A stretch of 64,000 nucleotides of DNA, taken from positions 8,432,001 through 8,496,000 of the forward strand of contig OX387193.1 in the NCBI GenBank assembly GCA_947561395.2. The letters are read 5' to 3'. Made by a program: the position numbers and the translations under genes. Each line of letters starts with the position of its first letter. Positions within the stretch are counted from its first letter, which is position 1. The notes below the pieces were generated by a model, which had not been told where the DNA came from, did no database searches, and saw only the letters and a list, made by a program, of their open reading frames with translations. The stretch is from Buxus sempervirens. Lineage: Eukaryota > Streptophyta > Magnoliopsida > Buxales > Buxaceae. This document shows positions 24,359 to 36,271 of this stretch, one piece after another.

Positions 24359-24586
24359 AAGGCCAAGCGGAGTACTTCTACACTGCCGACGAAATCAAGG
24401 CCAAGTGGAGTACTTCTACACTGCCGACGAAATCAAGGCCAAGTGAAGTACTTCTACACCGCCGACGAAATCAAGGCCAAGTGGAATATTTCTTCGCTAC
24501 CCGATGGATCAAGGCCAAGTGGAGTACTTCTATGCTGCCCGATGAATCAAGGCCAAGCGGAGTACATCTACATTGCCCCGGTTCAT
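24359..24586. repeat. Six tandem 38-bp units
   Basis: Units begin AAGGCCAAG(T/C)GGAGTACTTC; the first three are nearly identical and the last three drift. They lie inside the 4.15-kb LTR-like element. No spacers, so this is not a CRISPR array. Confidence 0.9.
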
Positions 24587-24636
24587 GAAATCCAAAATCA
24601 ATCAAAACGAGTACCATGAAAACCAGTGTTTAAACC

Positions 24637-24745
24637 AAAGCCAAGTGGAATTCCCCATCCACTAGTAAATTAACCGAAACCAAGTGGAATTCCCCATCCA
24701 CTACCAGTCCATACTAAGGGCAAGTGGAATTCCCCATCCACTGCC
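24637..24745. repeat. Three spaced GCAAGTGGAATTCCCC-type units
   Basis: The motif CAAGTGGAATTCCCCATCC occurs three times about 40 bp apart, in the same LTR-like element and related in sequence to the 38-bp array before it. Confidence 0.8.
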
Positions 24746-26229
24746 AATAAAACTATAGGCCAAGCCTTGTCAAATCATATAAGAGTTTTTCAACATCGCT
24801 TTCATGAATCCAAGCCAAATCAAAATGAAGGTCATAAAATCCTCAAAACACATTTTTGATGAGTGGATTGATCTTAAAAATCCCAAATACGTCACCATAC
24901 CAAAATTCAATGGATTCCGAGGCAAAAAGTTTTGGACCTCAAAAATATTCTAAGTCTGGATAGAAACGTTGACTTTTCGGTGTAGAATTTTTCTAGACAA
25001 ATCTACAAGGAATTTCGGGCTTAAATTCTGGTTGTAGTCTATTGGAGGGTATACAAATCATCTAGAATTTTCTGGGTTTCTGAATCACTCGTTTGGATAT
25101 CAAACTCAAAAAGTGGCCCTTTTTGAAAATCGGGAAAATCGGAAATTTAAGCATAAACTGAAAAGTTGACTTTTTATTGGTTGGGATTTGGGCCTTGGGA
25201 GTATTTTTATTGGTTCCAAATGGGAGGTAAAACCTTATTTACATGTAAAGACTTAAGTAAATTGAGCAATAAATACACAGGACATTTACTTAAATGTCTT
25301 TCATGTAATAAGGGTGCTCTGCTGAAGCCTTGAGTTGTTTGGAAGAGGGTTGAGGAGAAAAAGGGTAAAGAGTTCTCAAACACAGGCTTCAACGTTCGGG
25401 CGTTAAAGGCACAGACAAGGCAACGTTCGAGTGTTGGGGTAAAAACTGGGGGTTAACGTTCGCGCGTTGAAGTTTAGAGTTCGCACGCTAAAGGGTAAAT
25501 CAAAGCTAACGCGCGCGCGGTAAATTCAACGTTCGAGCGCTAAGGTCGCGATTAGCCCTGGGCGATTAATCCTGATTCGCGATTTACTTTAACAGAATCT
25601 GATTTTTGGGGGTCTTGGCTCAAGATTAATCGCCAATCTTCAGGATTAATCGCCGGCTCGGGTTTTTTGAAACATTTCAACTATTTTCAACACCAAACTC
25701 ATGGGAATCATTTCCAACACTTCCAACATCAAATAGGATTATCATAAAACATCCCAACATGCTTTAAAACACTTTCCACACAAAAGATTCATCCCAAATC
25801 TCAAACCCTAATCTGAAATATAATCAATAGAGCTAGAAATCTATGGCAAATCAATAAAAGACTAAACAAGAGTATTATACAATCAAAACCCACGAATTTT
25901 AGAAGCAAATAGCAACATGCAAGATCATTTCTTTAAATAAATCAAACCCTAGAGAGAGAATAAGAATTTTGGTAATTCATTTTGTTTAGAAGGGTTTGCT
26001 ACTTACTTGTTAATGGAGAAGCACAACTTCTATTCAAGTTCTCCTCTCCTTCTTCTTCTTTTTCTTCTTGCTCAAGCTTTCAAGTGAGCTCCCAATCTTC
26101 CTCTCTTGATCTATACATCCAAGACAAGAGAAATGGGTTTTCAAACTCTTAATTAGAAATTAGGGCATCCTTTTATATGCCCAAGTTTTGGGTCTTTCAA
26201 TTCTGCCCCTAAACAAGGCTTTTATTCAA

Positions 26230-27530
26230 CTAAAACCCTAGGGTGTACCTAAAGCATACCAGGGGTACCTTAGTGTTATTCGAGTGGGGTACCTTGGTAT
26301 TAAGTGGGGTACCTTAGTGTTAAGTGGGGTGTTTCCCTTAGCCACTTCAAAAGGCAGACTTTAGGAATACTTGGGAGGTATACATCATTTAACACAGAAG
26401 GGTATCTCAGTTATATGAGGGGTACTTTAGTTATTTGAGGAAGTATTTTGATGTTTCAAGGGATTTACCTTAGTTATTCTAAGGGGTAACTTTGAATAAG
26501 CTTAGGGGGGTGTACATCAGTTATATTGAGGAGGGTACTTAACTATAGAAGGGGTGTACCTTAGTTATACGAGGGGATACCTTAGCTATATAAGGGGTTA
26601 TACCTTAGGCAAAACAAGGGGGGTTACCTTACTTATATAGGGGTTACTTTAGTTAGACAAAGGGTGTACTTTGGCTATATAGGGGGTGTACCCTAGGTAA
26701 AATAGTGGGGGGTACTTACTTATATGAGAGGAGTACCTCTAGGAAATACAAGGGGTGTACCCTAGGTAATATAGGGGATGTACCTTAGGTATATTGGAGG
26801 TACTTTAGTTATATAAAGAGGGTACCTCTAGCTGTATAAGGGAATGTACCTTAGCTAAACAAGGGGTACTTTAAGTAAGATAGTAGGGTACCTTAGTTAA
26901 AATAAAGAGATATCTTAGGCAATACAAATGAGGTATCTTAGGTATAATTAGGGGGTACCTTAGGTATTCGAATGGGGTACTTTGAGATAAACAGTGGGGT
27001 ACCTTAGTCAATATGAGTGAGGTGCTTTAGGTAATATAAGGGGTACTTTAGGTATACATATGGGGATACCTTAGGCAAACACAGTGGTACCTTAGGCAAA
27101 CACAAGAGGATACCTTAGGTAAATACAGGGGTACCTTAGGCAATTAAAGTAGGGTACCTTAGGGATACAAGTGGGGTACCTTAGGTATAATTGAAGGGTA
27201 CTTTAAGTAACACTTGGGTGGTACCTTGGGCAATACTTGAGCATACCTTGAGCACACAATGAGGGTACCTTAGGAAATACGTGGGTGTACCTTGGGTATA
27301 GAAGTGGGGTACCTGGGGTATACTTGAGAGGTTATTTGGGTATTCTTGGGAGATACTTAAGGTACACTTGAGAGGTACCTTGGGCATTCTTAAGAGTTAC
27401 TTTGAGTATTCTTAGGAGTATTTTGGGGTATACATGGGTATACACTAGCGTTATCCGGGAGGGTACCTGGGGTAAACTTTAGGGCACCTTGGGTATACTT
27501 AGGAATTACTCTAGGTACACATAAGTCTAA
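26230..27530. repeat. Degenerate short-period GGGGTACCTTAGGTA array, about 1.3 kb
   Basis: Dozens of diverged units around GGGGTACCTTAGGTAATA with roughly 17-25 bp spacing fill the right third of the LTR-like element. There is no reading frame of note on either strand. Confidence 0.85.
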
Positions 27531-29241
27531 CTTTTCAGAATTTGATTTCCAATTCATTTAAGCTAATTGAAGAGCATCTTAGACAATTGGAATTGAGAAA
27601 TAACATTGATTAAATTTTCCTTAATAACCTTCATACAGTTCAATTGATTTCTCTAAATCCTCAAGAATAATCCACATTTACCTCATCTTCATAACACAAT
27701 TACTTAATTAGTCTAATAATCACACTTTAGATAATTAATCTTAATAATTAAATTATAATCCGGGTCGTGGTTTTACACACAAAACCATTGGTGTAAAGTG
27801 GGTCTTCAAAACAAAGCTGAACAAAAATGGTGAAGTTGACAAGTACAAAGCACGCTTGGTGGCCAAAGGATACAAGTAGCAATACGGGGTTGATTATACA
27901 GAAGTTTTTTCTCCAGTTGCAAGACATGACACAATCAGGTTTGTGGTTGCATTAGCAGCACAAAATTCTTGGCTTATCTTCCAACTAGATGTAAAATCAG
28001 CATTCTTGCATGGGTATCTAGAGGAACAGGTATTTATCGAGCAACCTCCTGGCTATATTAAGGTTGGAAATGAGAATAAAGTCTATAGATTAAAAAAGGC
28101 CCTTTATGGTCTAAAGCAAGCCCCGAGGGCTTGGTATAGTCACATTGAGGCTTACTTTCTTAGAGCTGGTTTTGTGAAATGTCCTTATGAGCATACAATG
28201 TTTGTTAAGATTGGCAATAAAGGGAAAATGCTCATAGCCTGCTTGTATGTTGATGACCTCATATTTACTGGGAATTGTGTTACCATGTTTGGTGAATTCA
28301 AGAAGTCCATGATGAATGAATTTGAGATGTCTGATCTTGGTTCGATGCATTATTTTTTTGGCATTGAAGTGATATAATCAAATGATGGAATTTTTCTCTC
28401 TCAAAAGAAATATGTGGAGAAATTCTGAATAGGTTTCCAATGAAGGATTGTAATCCTGTTAGTACACCAATGGAGTGTGGCATGAAGCTACACAAAGATC
28501 GTGATGGGAAGAAGGTTGACAGCACATTGTACAAGCAAATTGTAGGCAGTTTGATGTATCTAACTACAACAAGGCCAGAGATAATGTATTCAGTGAGTCT
28601 AATTAGCAGAAACATGGAAAATCCCACGGAGTTGCATTTCTTAACTGCCAAAAGAATCCTTCGTTATTTGCAGGGAACTCGAGATTTTGGACTATACTAC
28701 AAGAAAGGTGAAAAATCCAATATGGCGGGTTTTACTGACAGTGATTATGCAGGAGATCAAGATGATAAAAGAAGCACCTCTGGTTATGTCTTTATGCTTG
28801 GAACGGGTGCTATTTCATGGTCATCTAAGAAGCAACCAATTGTCACTTTGTCAAGTACGGAAGCTGAATTTGTTGCAGCAACGGCTTGTGCTTGCCAAGC
28901 CATATGGCTGAGAAGAATCCTTGAGGAGTTGTAGTTTAAGCAACCTGGAGCTACTAAAATCTTATGTGACAATAGTTCAACAATCAAATTGTCAAAGAAT
29001 CCAATGCTACACGGAAGAAGCAAGCACATTGATGTAAAGTTTTACTACTTGAGAGATCTTTGCAAAGAGGGAACAATTGATTTGAAGTATTGTAAGTGTG
29101 AAGACCAGGTTGTTGATATATTCACAAAGGCCCTCCAGAGGGAGTTGTTCATGAAGCTCAGAAAATTACTAGGTGTCTGCACATTAGACTCAGCCAAAGT
29201 TTTAAACTGAATGTTAGCAAACATCAGTTTAAGGGAGGGTT

Positions 29242-29532
29242 TGTTAGCAAAATTTATTTATTTTTAATTGTTAGAATTATTTCATTGAATGAGTCAGTAG
29301 TTATTTTGCTGTTAGTGTCTGCCCTGTTTTTTAGGAGTCAGTGGGAGAGTTGGTTACCAGTCAATAGGAAAATGAATCTGCACGTAGAGTAGAGGCCTTG
29401 ATTTGTGGAACAACCCGTTGCTTGTAATGCCTATATAAAGGCAGCTTAGTTGATGAATAAAAAGTAGTAGAAAAGTTCCTTTCTCTTCCAAAAATTAATC
29501 TTTCTTCTGCAATTATATTTTTTTCCACTTCA
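29242..29532 (+). mobile_element. 3' LTR of the copia element
   Basis: Begins TGTTAGCAAAATTT right after the purine-rich AAGGGAGGG tract and ends CCACTTCA; contains CCTATATAAAGG (about 29431) and GAATAAAAAG as TATA and polyadenylation-like signals. 291 bp. What follows is the 3' flank of SDR copy E. Confidence 0.75.
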
Positions 29533-29680
29533 TCAGTTTCGTCCACCATGTGAACACAGCAAGAAAGTAAGAGGGAGAGTGAGTTCGATAGAGAGGGTGC
29601 CCATTAATTTTACAGGAAGCCCTTTTAATAACAAGAGTCAAATTGTTTGTGTCATCACTCTTTACAAGATGTCCTGCTGA

Positions 29681-32600
29681 TTAAAGAAATCCCTTTTTTT
29701 CACAGCATTGAATTGCTCCATCATACATTTCACCCGGACTATACTTGAATTTGAACCCCAAGTCCAAAAGCTTCTTTGATGAGCAGCTAAGTGGTCCATG
29801 ATCTTTAATATCTCTTAATGACCTGTTAAATAGAAATACCACTATAATTAATCAACAATGAAATTTCAGACAAAGATGAGCAAAGAAGATAAAAATGGAA
29901 AACTCACTCAGGAATTGCCAGTTGAACTTCTGGGTATCTAGGAGAAAGAAATTCTACCATCTCATCAATTTTGATGTGATGAGATGAACAAATATACCTC
30001 CCTTTCGCATTACGACAATCAAGAAGGAAAATATGAACTGAGACAACATCATCTATGTGCACCATGTGTGTTGCAAAGCTGTATAACCATTGATCTGATT
30101 TACCTGTACATCAAAAAACAAGGCATCAATACAAAAGAAAACAATTAAAGCCCCCAAATAAATCATATTTTGCAAAACAAATAGGTGTGGAGATCGATAC
30201 TTTAACATGAGAATTCTACCTGATATCATAGCCAAGGCCACAGACACAGAGCTGGGAAGGTTGGGAGTGATGAAAGGACCAAGGACACAGGAAGGAAGTA
30301 CAGTCACAAGATCCGATCCATGTTGATCTACGAATTCTAGAGCTGCCTTTTCTACCAACATTTTTGAGATCGCATACGCAGACAGTTGAATCTTAAGACT
30401 TCTGTAGTAGTCTATATCAGTCCATGAATTCTCATCAACTATGTCAAGACCCTCGTTGTTACCCATTACTGCAACTACACTGGAAGTTAAAACAACCCGT
30501 TTAACTGTCTTAGAATTCACGCATGCCTTCAATATGCCTAGAGTTCCTTCTACTGCCCTCTTGGTTACTACTTCTTCTAGCTCTCTCCCTTCAACGTTCA
30601 TGGGGTGAGCAACATGAAATACACCGACACATCCAGTGATGGCAGCATTGAAACTGTCTGGTTTGTGAAGATCTGCTTTAAAGATCTTGAGATTCTCTTA
30701 TGCACCCGGAAGGTTTGTAAGGTATTCGGTGCCTTCCTTTGGTCCTTGTGAGACATGGGAAAAAATCAATCTAATGACTTCCCTGATCATCACGTGGGAT
30801 TCATTAAAAACACAGAGTCGCCACCATTCAATCTAAGTGTGAATGGACACCAAAATATCAAATAAGCACAAAAGGCAAATTTAGGATAAAAATAACCCTC
30901 CTAAAAAAAACAACCAGAGATGGGTAAGGGGATTAGGTTATGAACAGGGGAAGGTGTTAGGCACCCCTGTTCATCCACACAAGGTGGTTGCCAGGTATTG
31001 TTCATGTTAAAATAAAGGAAAAAGGCTTGCTATAAAAAATCACAAAAAAAGACAAAAAAGACAAACATTGTATGGTTTTTTCATACGAATAGTCTGATTG
31101 ATCCAGAACTTTCAAATATGATCATACCATTCCTAGGGTTTCATGATTAAAATAAAATTAAGATAAAATTAAATAAAACCAATCTAAAGTGAAAAATCCA
31201 AAAATCTGTCTTCAAGTCAAATTTTAGAAATCTAGAAAAATATGATTTTTATAAAATATTTCAAAATTGAACTTGAATAGTCCAGGACATAGATAAAGCC
31301 CATATTTCACATTAAATCAAAAAATAAAAACCAAAAATACCCACGTTGATGGAGAACATCAAAAGGGGAGAATTTAGACCGTAGGGTCTTCTCTCAATAA
31401 TGAAAAAGGACTCAAAAACCACATCATGAAACCCTAGAGTTTATTTTCAGGCTTCTGAATTTAGATCTACCATATTAATCATGATAAATCCAGGATCTTA
31501 GCCTAATATCACGAAAATCATGAAAACAGTGCTGTAGGTGCAAAAGTGGTGAAAATCCAAATTTTATAAAAAAGTGGGGATCTCATGCTATAAACATCAT
31601 AGATTCATGGATTCATTCAGATTCATCATAAAAAGCATTAAAACATGATCAGGATATTCAAAGCAGCCACGTCTCACAAATTAGAGCACATGGGGGTCTA
31701 CCCTACGGATCCACCTGTTCTCTTTTCCTCTAGCTCTCTCTTCACGTTTTACGGCTAGAGAGGATTCTTGATGTACTTGGAGATAGGTTTAGTTATACAA
31801 ACACAATCAAAGGCTTTATTCTAGAAAAAAGGAGAAAAACAAATATGGGGTTCTATTCTAAGGATCCACCTGTTCTCTTTTCCCCTAGCTCTCTCTTCAT
31901 GTTTTACGGCTAAAGAGACTCTTGAGGTACTTAGAGACAAGTTTAGGAATACAAAATATAGAAGATGACCTTATTCTACAGAAATAGAAAAGATCCTATT
32001 ATCTCTAGAATTAAAAATATGAAATAAAAGGGAAAAGGGACTTACCTGGATTAAGCAAGCAGAGCAGCAGGGATTCCTTTCTTCTCTTGGAGCTCTTGAG
32101 TCTTCAAAATTTCGTGGCCCTTTGCTTGAGAATCTCACCTCTATTTATAGGCAAGCACAGGGGCAAGGCTAGTCCAGAAGGATATATCCTAATCCTCAGG
32201 ATAGAGTGAAAGTTGGAGATAATGCCCATCCATAGCCAACCAAGGTGACTTCAGCGAATAAAAGACATAATTCGCTCATTTAAAGGGATATTGGACTAAA
32301 GATAAAGCTCAGAAATCGAGAGAAGAATAAAACTCGCACGAGTCTTTAGTGACCGTAAATGATACACGGTCCAATGGTGCCCATATTTCCAATACGGGCA
32401 CGCCTGACCGTAGAGATTGTTCGGGCGCGACCGGCCCGTGAATGAAATATGGGCAAAGCTTGCTTGGTCAGATTTTATGCATTTTTGACCTGTTTTAAGC
32501 TCTAATTACATGTTTTTATTACTTTCTCATTTTGTAGTGCAATTTGGGGTGTCTACAGTCCTGTGTTCAATTTTTTGAAGGAAAAATAAATTAATTAGTG

Positions 32601-32760
32601 TTTTTCAGTTCTTAGTTTTGGCCTGATGAAGAGGAAGAAGCTGCTTTCCTCGGATTGTTGCCCGGACAGAGTATCCTTGTTGCAGAAGCCTCATGATCAA
32701 CCATGATGCAATATACCCACTTCCACCTGTTACACACACAACACTTTTCTCTCCTTCCAT
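29681..32760 (-). pseudogene. SDR copy E (subtype 1a), split by a solo-LTR-like insertion
   Basis: Exons 32649-32760, 30220-30744, 29908-30103 and 29681-29822. Exons 2-4 are otherwise open ([15 protein letters not shown] and the CCEKKGFL end are kept). Three faults are visible: the exon 1 donor is GA (32647-32648) instead of GT, codon 53 is TAA (30698-30700; Ser in paralogs), and an 1811-bp element sits exactly at the intron 1/exon 2 border. A second element splits the 5' region 20 bp upstream of the ATG. Exon 1 reads [13 protein letters not shown]. Without the insertions it pairs with copy F as the third 1a-1b dimer. Confidence 0.88.
30747..32557. mobile_element. Solo-LTR-like element, 1811 bp, in SDR copy E intron 1/exon 2 border
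   Basis: Starts TGTGAGACATGG, ends GGGTGTCTACA, with exact 5-bp duplications GTCCT (30742-30746 and 32558-32562). Contains GAGTCGCCACCA and GGTGTTAGGCACCC near its left end, shared with the next element, and a roughly 150-bp internal tandem pair around GGATCCACCTGTTCTC (31708 and 31857). No coding domain. Looks like one LTR left by recombination. Confidence 0.82.
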
Positions 32761-32779
32761 CCTCTCTATGTGTCTATGC

Positions 32780-35293
32780 TGTGGGAACACGGCCCGTGGG
32801 GGTCGATTCGGGTTAATGGAGTCGCCACCATCCATGGTTCCATTTCGGGTGTGGATGGACACCAAGAAAAATAATTAATTACATGAGAGTTTTAAATTTG
32901 ATTCAACCAGATTTCTGGGTTAGGGGGTTCAATTAAGTAGTTGGGAAGGTGTTAGGCACCCAACCACCCCTGGTTCAATGGACCAATTACCTTATCTAGA
33001 TTTCACCCTGAAAAGAAATTATTTATTCACAATTTCAAAATTTTAAATATTTACAAATACTAAGGAAAGTTCCTAAGTTTGTTAAATTTTATACAAGATA
33101 ATTATTTCTAAAATTCTAATTTACAAATTTTAAATTATTAAAAAGGAAAGTTTCTAAATATATTAAAAGGAAAGTTTCTAATTTTCTAAAAAAAGGAAAC
33201 TTCTAATTTTCTAAAGGTTTCTAGATTTGATAATATACGAATCCAAAAGAAGAAAATTTCTAAGTTTGTTAAAATTTATACAAGGTAACTATTTCTAAAT
33301 ACTTAAAAAGGAAAGTTTCTAATGTTCTAAAAAAGGAAATTTTCTAATTTTATAATTTTCTAAATGTTTCTAAATTTGATAATATACAAATCTAAAAGAA
33401 GAAAATTTCTAAGTTTGTTAAAATTTATACAAGGTAACTATTTCTAAATATTTAAAAAGGAAAGTTTCTAATGTTCTAAAAAAAGAAAATTTCTAACTTT
33501 CTAAATGTTTCTAAATTTGATACTATACAAATCTAAAAGAAGAAAATTTCTAAGTTTGTTAAAATTTATACAAGGTAAATATTTCTAAATATTTAAAAAG
33601 GAAAGTTTCTAATTTTTTAAATGTTTCTAAATTGGCTAATATTTATAAGTCCTGAAAAGGCAACATTTCTAAGTTTGCTAAAATCCTATATATAAAAAAT
33701 CCCTAAACTTTAAATTCCTACAAATAAAATGTTAAATTCAGATTTTCTAAAATACAAGATTCTAATTTATTTTTTTTTATATTTTTTTATATATATATAT
33801 TTTTTATTTTCCATTTTTTACTTCTAAAAAGATACCTAAACCTTAATGAAGGGAATAATATTTCTAGGATGGATTAAATGGTATGAGAGACAAATAATCT
33901 GTAAAATAATGGAATAAGTAAATTACAAATCCTAACTAACAAATCTGAAAATAATGGTCATTGGAATAATATACATAAATATGTACCAAGGACTCATTGA
34001 AGCTTGCATTTCATAATGACAACAATAGGCGAACTAATCCTAGTGATGAACTTGTTTTTAAATACCAGAAAACAATCAAACAATTGAATTATCCACCACA
34101 TCTAAAAAACTAAACTCAGATTCTTTCTCATTCGAAGAAACTAAAGACACAAAGTATAGAATTTTCGAAAGAACAATCTATAATGATTTTACTGAGTTGA
34201 AACAATCCTGATTACAACCGGAACATTCAACTAGAACATTCGATTAAAACAGCAGCAACTCTCATAGAAATCCTATATCTCCAATCACCAAGGCATCATA
34301 AAGAAGATAACAGTGGAAGGCTTACCTGATTCAGACGAATAGGAGTGCTTTAATCAGCTCTTGACCCTCAGAAAATGAAAGCAGATGAGTAATGCGTCTC
34401 ACGTTGCAGATACAAAAACTTAAAGTTTCTTTCGTTGAGGAGTGGAGTCGAACAGAGACTTGCGAGTGAGAAAACACTTCGTGGAGGAGCTACTGCAACA
34501 GGGAGAAGAGTGGTGCTAACTGCGGCAGAGAAAAATGAGGGAAACAGAGAGAAACTTGTGCGAGGATTGTCGCCGGTGGGGTTACGACTGAGAGAAAGAG
34601 AAATATGGGCGAATGGGGAGCCGTGACACAGTGTGTGACAAGAAAAGGTGCGACAGGGAGGTGTGCGAGTGAGGTTTCGAGGGAGAAAAAGTGAGCGAGC
34701 GAGAGAAGATGAGAGAGGCCGGTCAAGGGTTATTCCCGCTAATCTCCAGTCCGTCCCGAAATGAAGCGACCCGCCCCCTTTTTAAAGGGGGTGGTTGCCG
34801 TTTTCTAACAGAGAGAGAAAGAGAGAGCTTCACTCGAAAATGGAAAGGAATCGACTAGCTTTTGGAATATTCTCGAATCTAGGAGAAGAAATAGAAAGAG
34901 AGGAGGAGACCTCGAGAGCAAGGAATCTGATTTCGGAAAGTTTCGCCATGGAAACTTCCGAAATTTAAAAACTGGTTAAAAACCTAAAAAAAAAACATAC
35001 AATTTTCCTCTTAATCACCTTCTTTGAACTTGGTAATCAATTTAGGCTGATTTCCCCTTTGATTTGGGTTGCAAAACAGCAACTCACGATTGAGAATAGA
35101 AGGTTCGTGTTCGTTGGGAACCAGGGCCAGATTTTGTAAATTTGAAAAAATTAATTCTCTTTTGTCATTTTAAAAAGTTCAGGGTGCAAAAATAATTTTG
35201 AGAACTTCACTTTTTCCCTGTTTTTCAACTTTTATTTCAAAAAGATCTTTTTTCTGTTTCTGCAATTAAAATCCCAAAATTGGGGTTCTAACA
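32780..35293. mobile_element. Solo-LTR-like element, 2514 bp, in the 5' flank of SDR copy E
   Basis: Starts TGTGGGAACACGG, ends GGGTTCTAACA, flanked by TATGC duplications (32775-32779 and 35294-35298). The left end carries GAGTCGCCACCATCCA and GGGAAGGTGTTAGGCACCC, as in 30747-32557, so the two are related but not the same family member. No domain seen; small frames near 34.4-34.7 kb are not convincing. Confidence 0.82.
33060..33650. repeat. AT-rich tandem repeat inside the 2.5-kb LTR-like element
   Basis: About three to four units of roughly 145 bp built from AAATTTCTAAGTTTGTTAAAA and GGAAAGTTTCTAA words (starts near 33217, 33362 and 33508). Confidence 0.8.
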
Positions 35294-35784
35294 TATGCCA
35301 TGCCTTCAATTGGTTTATATTAGTCCAACAAGAGGCATTCCAATTGCAAAAGACACAGCCGGACAATTGAATATGCATAAAACTATTAAAAGAAGCACCT
35401 CTGTGCTCTGATACCGTTCATTTAAGTTTTCTTTCTTTCCCTTTGTTTGTTCCAAAATAAATAAATAAATATTAAAGTTCACAACAGGTAACAGCATCTA
35501 AAAAGCTCTTGTCTTTTACCTTTTATTTTTTAGTAGAAAGATCCACAATCGAAGCTTGCCTCTTGTCCTTTGCAGATTGCAGTAATCCCTCCATATCCTC
35601 CAACATCTGCGCAGAAGGTAATTACTGTGACAAATTAAAGTTGAAAAACATGACAAAAAGGAAATCCATAATTCTCTTCATTTATTAACTTTAACGAAGA
35701 AAGCTTATTTAAACTAGAAACACGGTAATAAAACAATAACCAACCCAAGTTACACTACTCTTAATAGGATCTGTTTAGTTTCTT

Positions 35785-35898
35785 ACTTCAAGTCAAAATC
35801 AAAGAAGCTTTTGGACTTGGGGTTCAAATTCAATTACAATCCGGCTGAAATGTATGATGGAGCAATTCAAAACTGCAAGGAAAAGGGCTTCCTTAATA
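35785..35898 (+). pseudogene. Inverted relic of SDR exon 4
   Basis: The plus strand reads [20 protein letters not shown] and then AIQNCKEKGFL, the last ~37 residues of type-1 SDR genes, but opposite to all other copies. The normal stop has lost a base and the frame runs on to 35911. No other exon is nearby. Flanking 35.5-36.2 kb has a direct repeat of about 28 bp (TTAATTGAGC(T/C)AGAGAGGC) and no gene. Confidence 0.82.
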
Positions 35899-36271
35899 TA
35901 AGCAGAGATTAAGCCAAGAGTGATGTGTGTCAATAAATTTGTATCATGTTTGTGGAAGATAAGCCTTAATTGAGCTAGAGAGGCTTCTATATATACTCCA
36001 AGCTATGTGTTTGTGCATAGGTCTAAGTATCTGGTCCAGGGGTGGAGTCTTAATTGAGCCAGAGAGGCTTCTATATAATGTCTGTTCCATGCTACTAACA
36101 GTCTTAAAAGTTTGGGCTTTTGTAACCATGCTTATAATATTCGGTTTCAATAAAAGGGTTTTTTTTTCTAATTATAAATTTGCAACTGGTTAACTTATGA
36201 GCTTATTTCTTACACAAAAGGAAAAAAGAAAATATGGAGCTATGTTGGATCATTCGTAGCAGATTTTTTTG

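Larger units (their letters stand above)
23624..27777. mobile_element. LTR-like element (probably one giant solo LTR) nested in the copia RT
   Basis: 4154 bp beginning TGTAGCGCCCC and ending GTGGTTTTACA (TG...CA), with exact 5-bp duplications CACAA at 23619-23623 and 27778-27782 inside the copia reverse transcriptase region. It has no recognisable protein domain and three internal repeat arrays. Size, ends and lack of coding fit a long solo LTR of a plant Ty3-type family, but a non-coding LTR element cannot be excluded. Younger than the copia copy it entered. Confidence 0.75.
22290..29532 (+). mobile_element. Ty1-copia retrotransposon, 5'-truncated and broken
   Basis: Fossil element on the plus strand. 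Parts in copia order: pre-integrase zinc-binding region (WLWHYRYGHL..., 22.3-22.6 kb), integrase core (about 22.6-23.3 kb), start of reverse transcriptase, then after a nested insertion the RT proper (QLDVKSAFLHG, YVDDL near 28.25 kb) and RNase H (LSSTEAEFVAATA, to 29.2 kb), a purine tract and the 3' LTR. The 5' LTR, gag and protease are missing. It is broken at several places besides the nested insertion and cannot be active. It separates module C-D-G from E-F-H. Confidence 0.9.

Noticed and set aside
24359-24586. Regular direct repeats suggesting a CRISPR array
   Set aside because: Units are contiguous without spacers, the host is a plant nucleus, and they lie in an LTR-like element.
34435-34726. 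Pair of overlapping frames in the 2.5-kb LTR-like element
   Set aside because: A GAGA-rich stretch gives open frames on both strands; no domain or motif.
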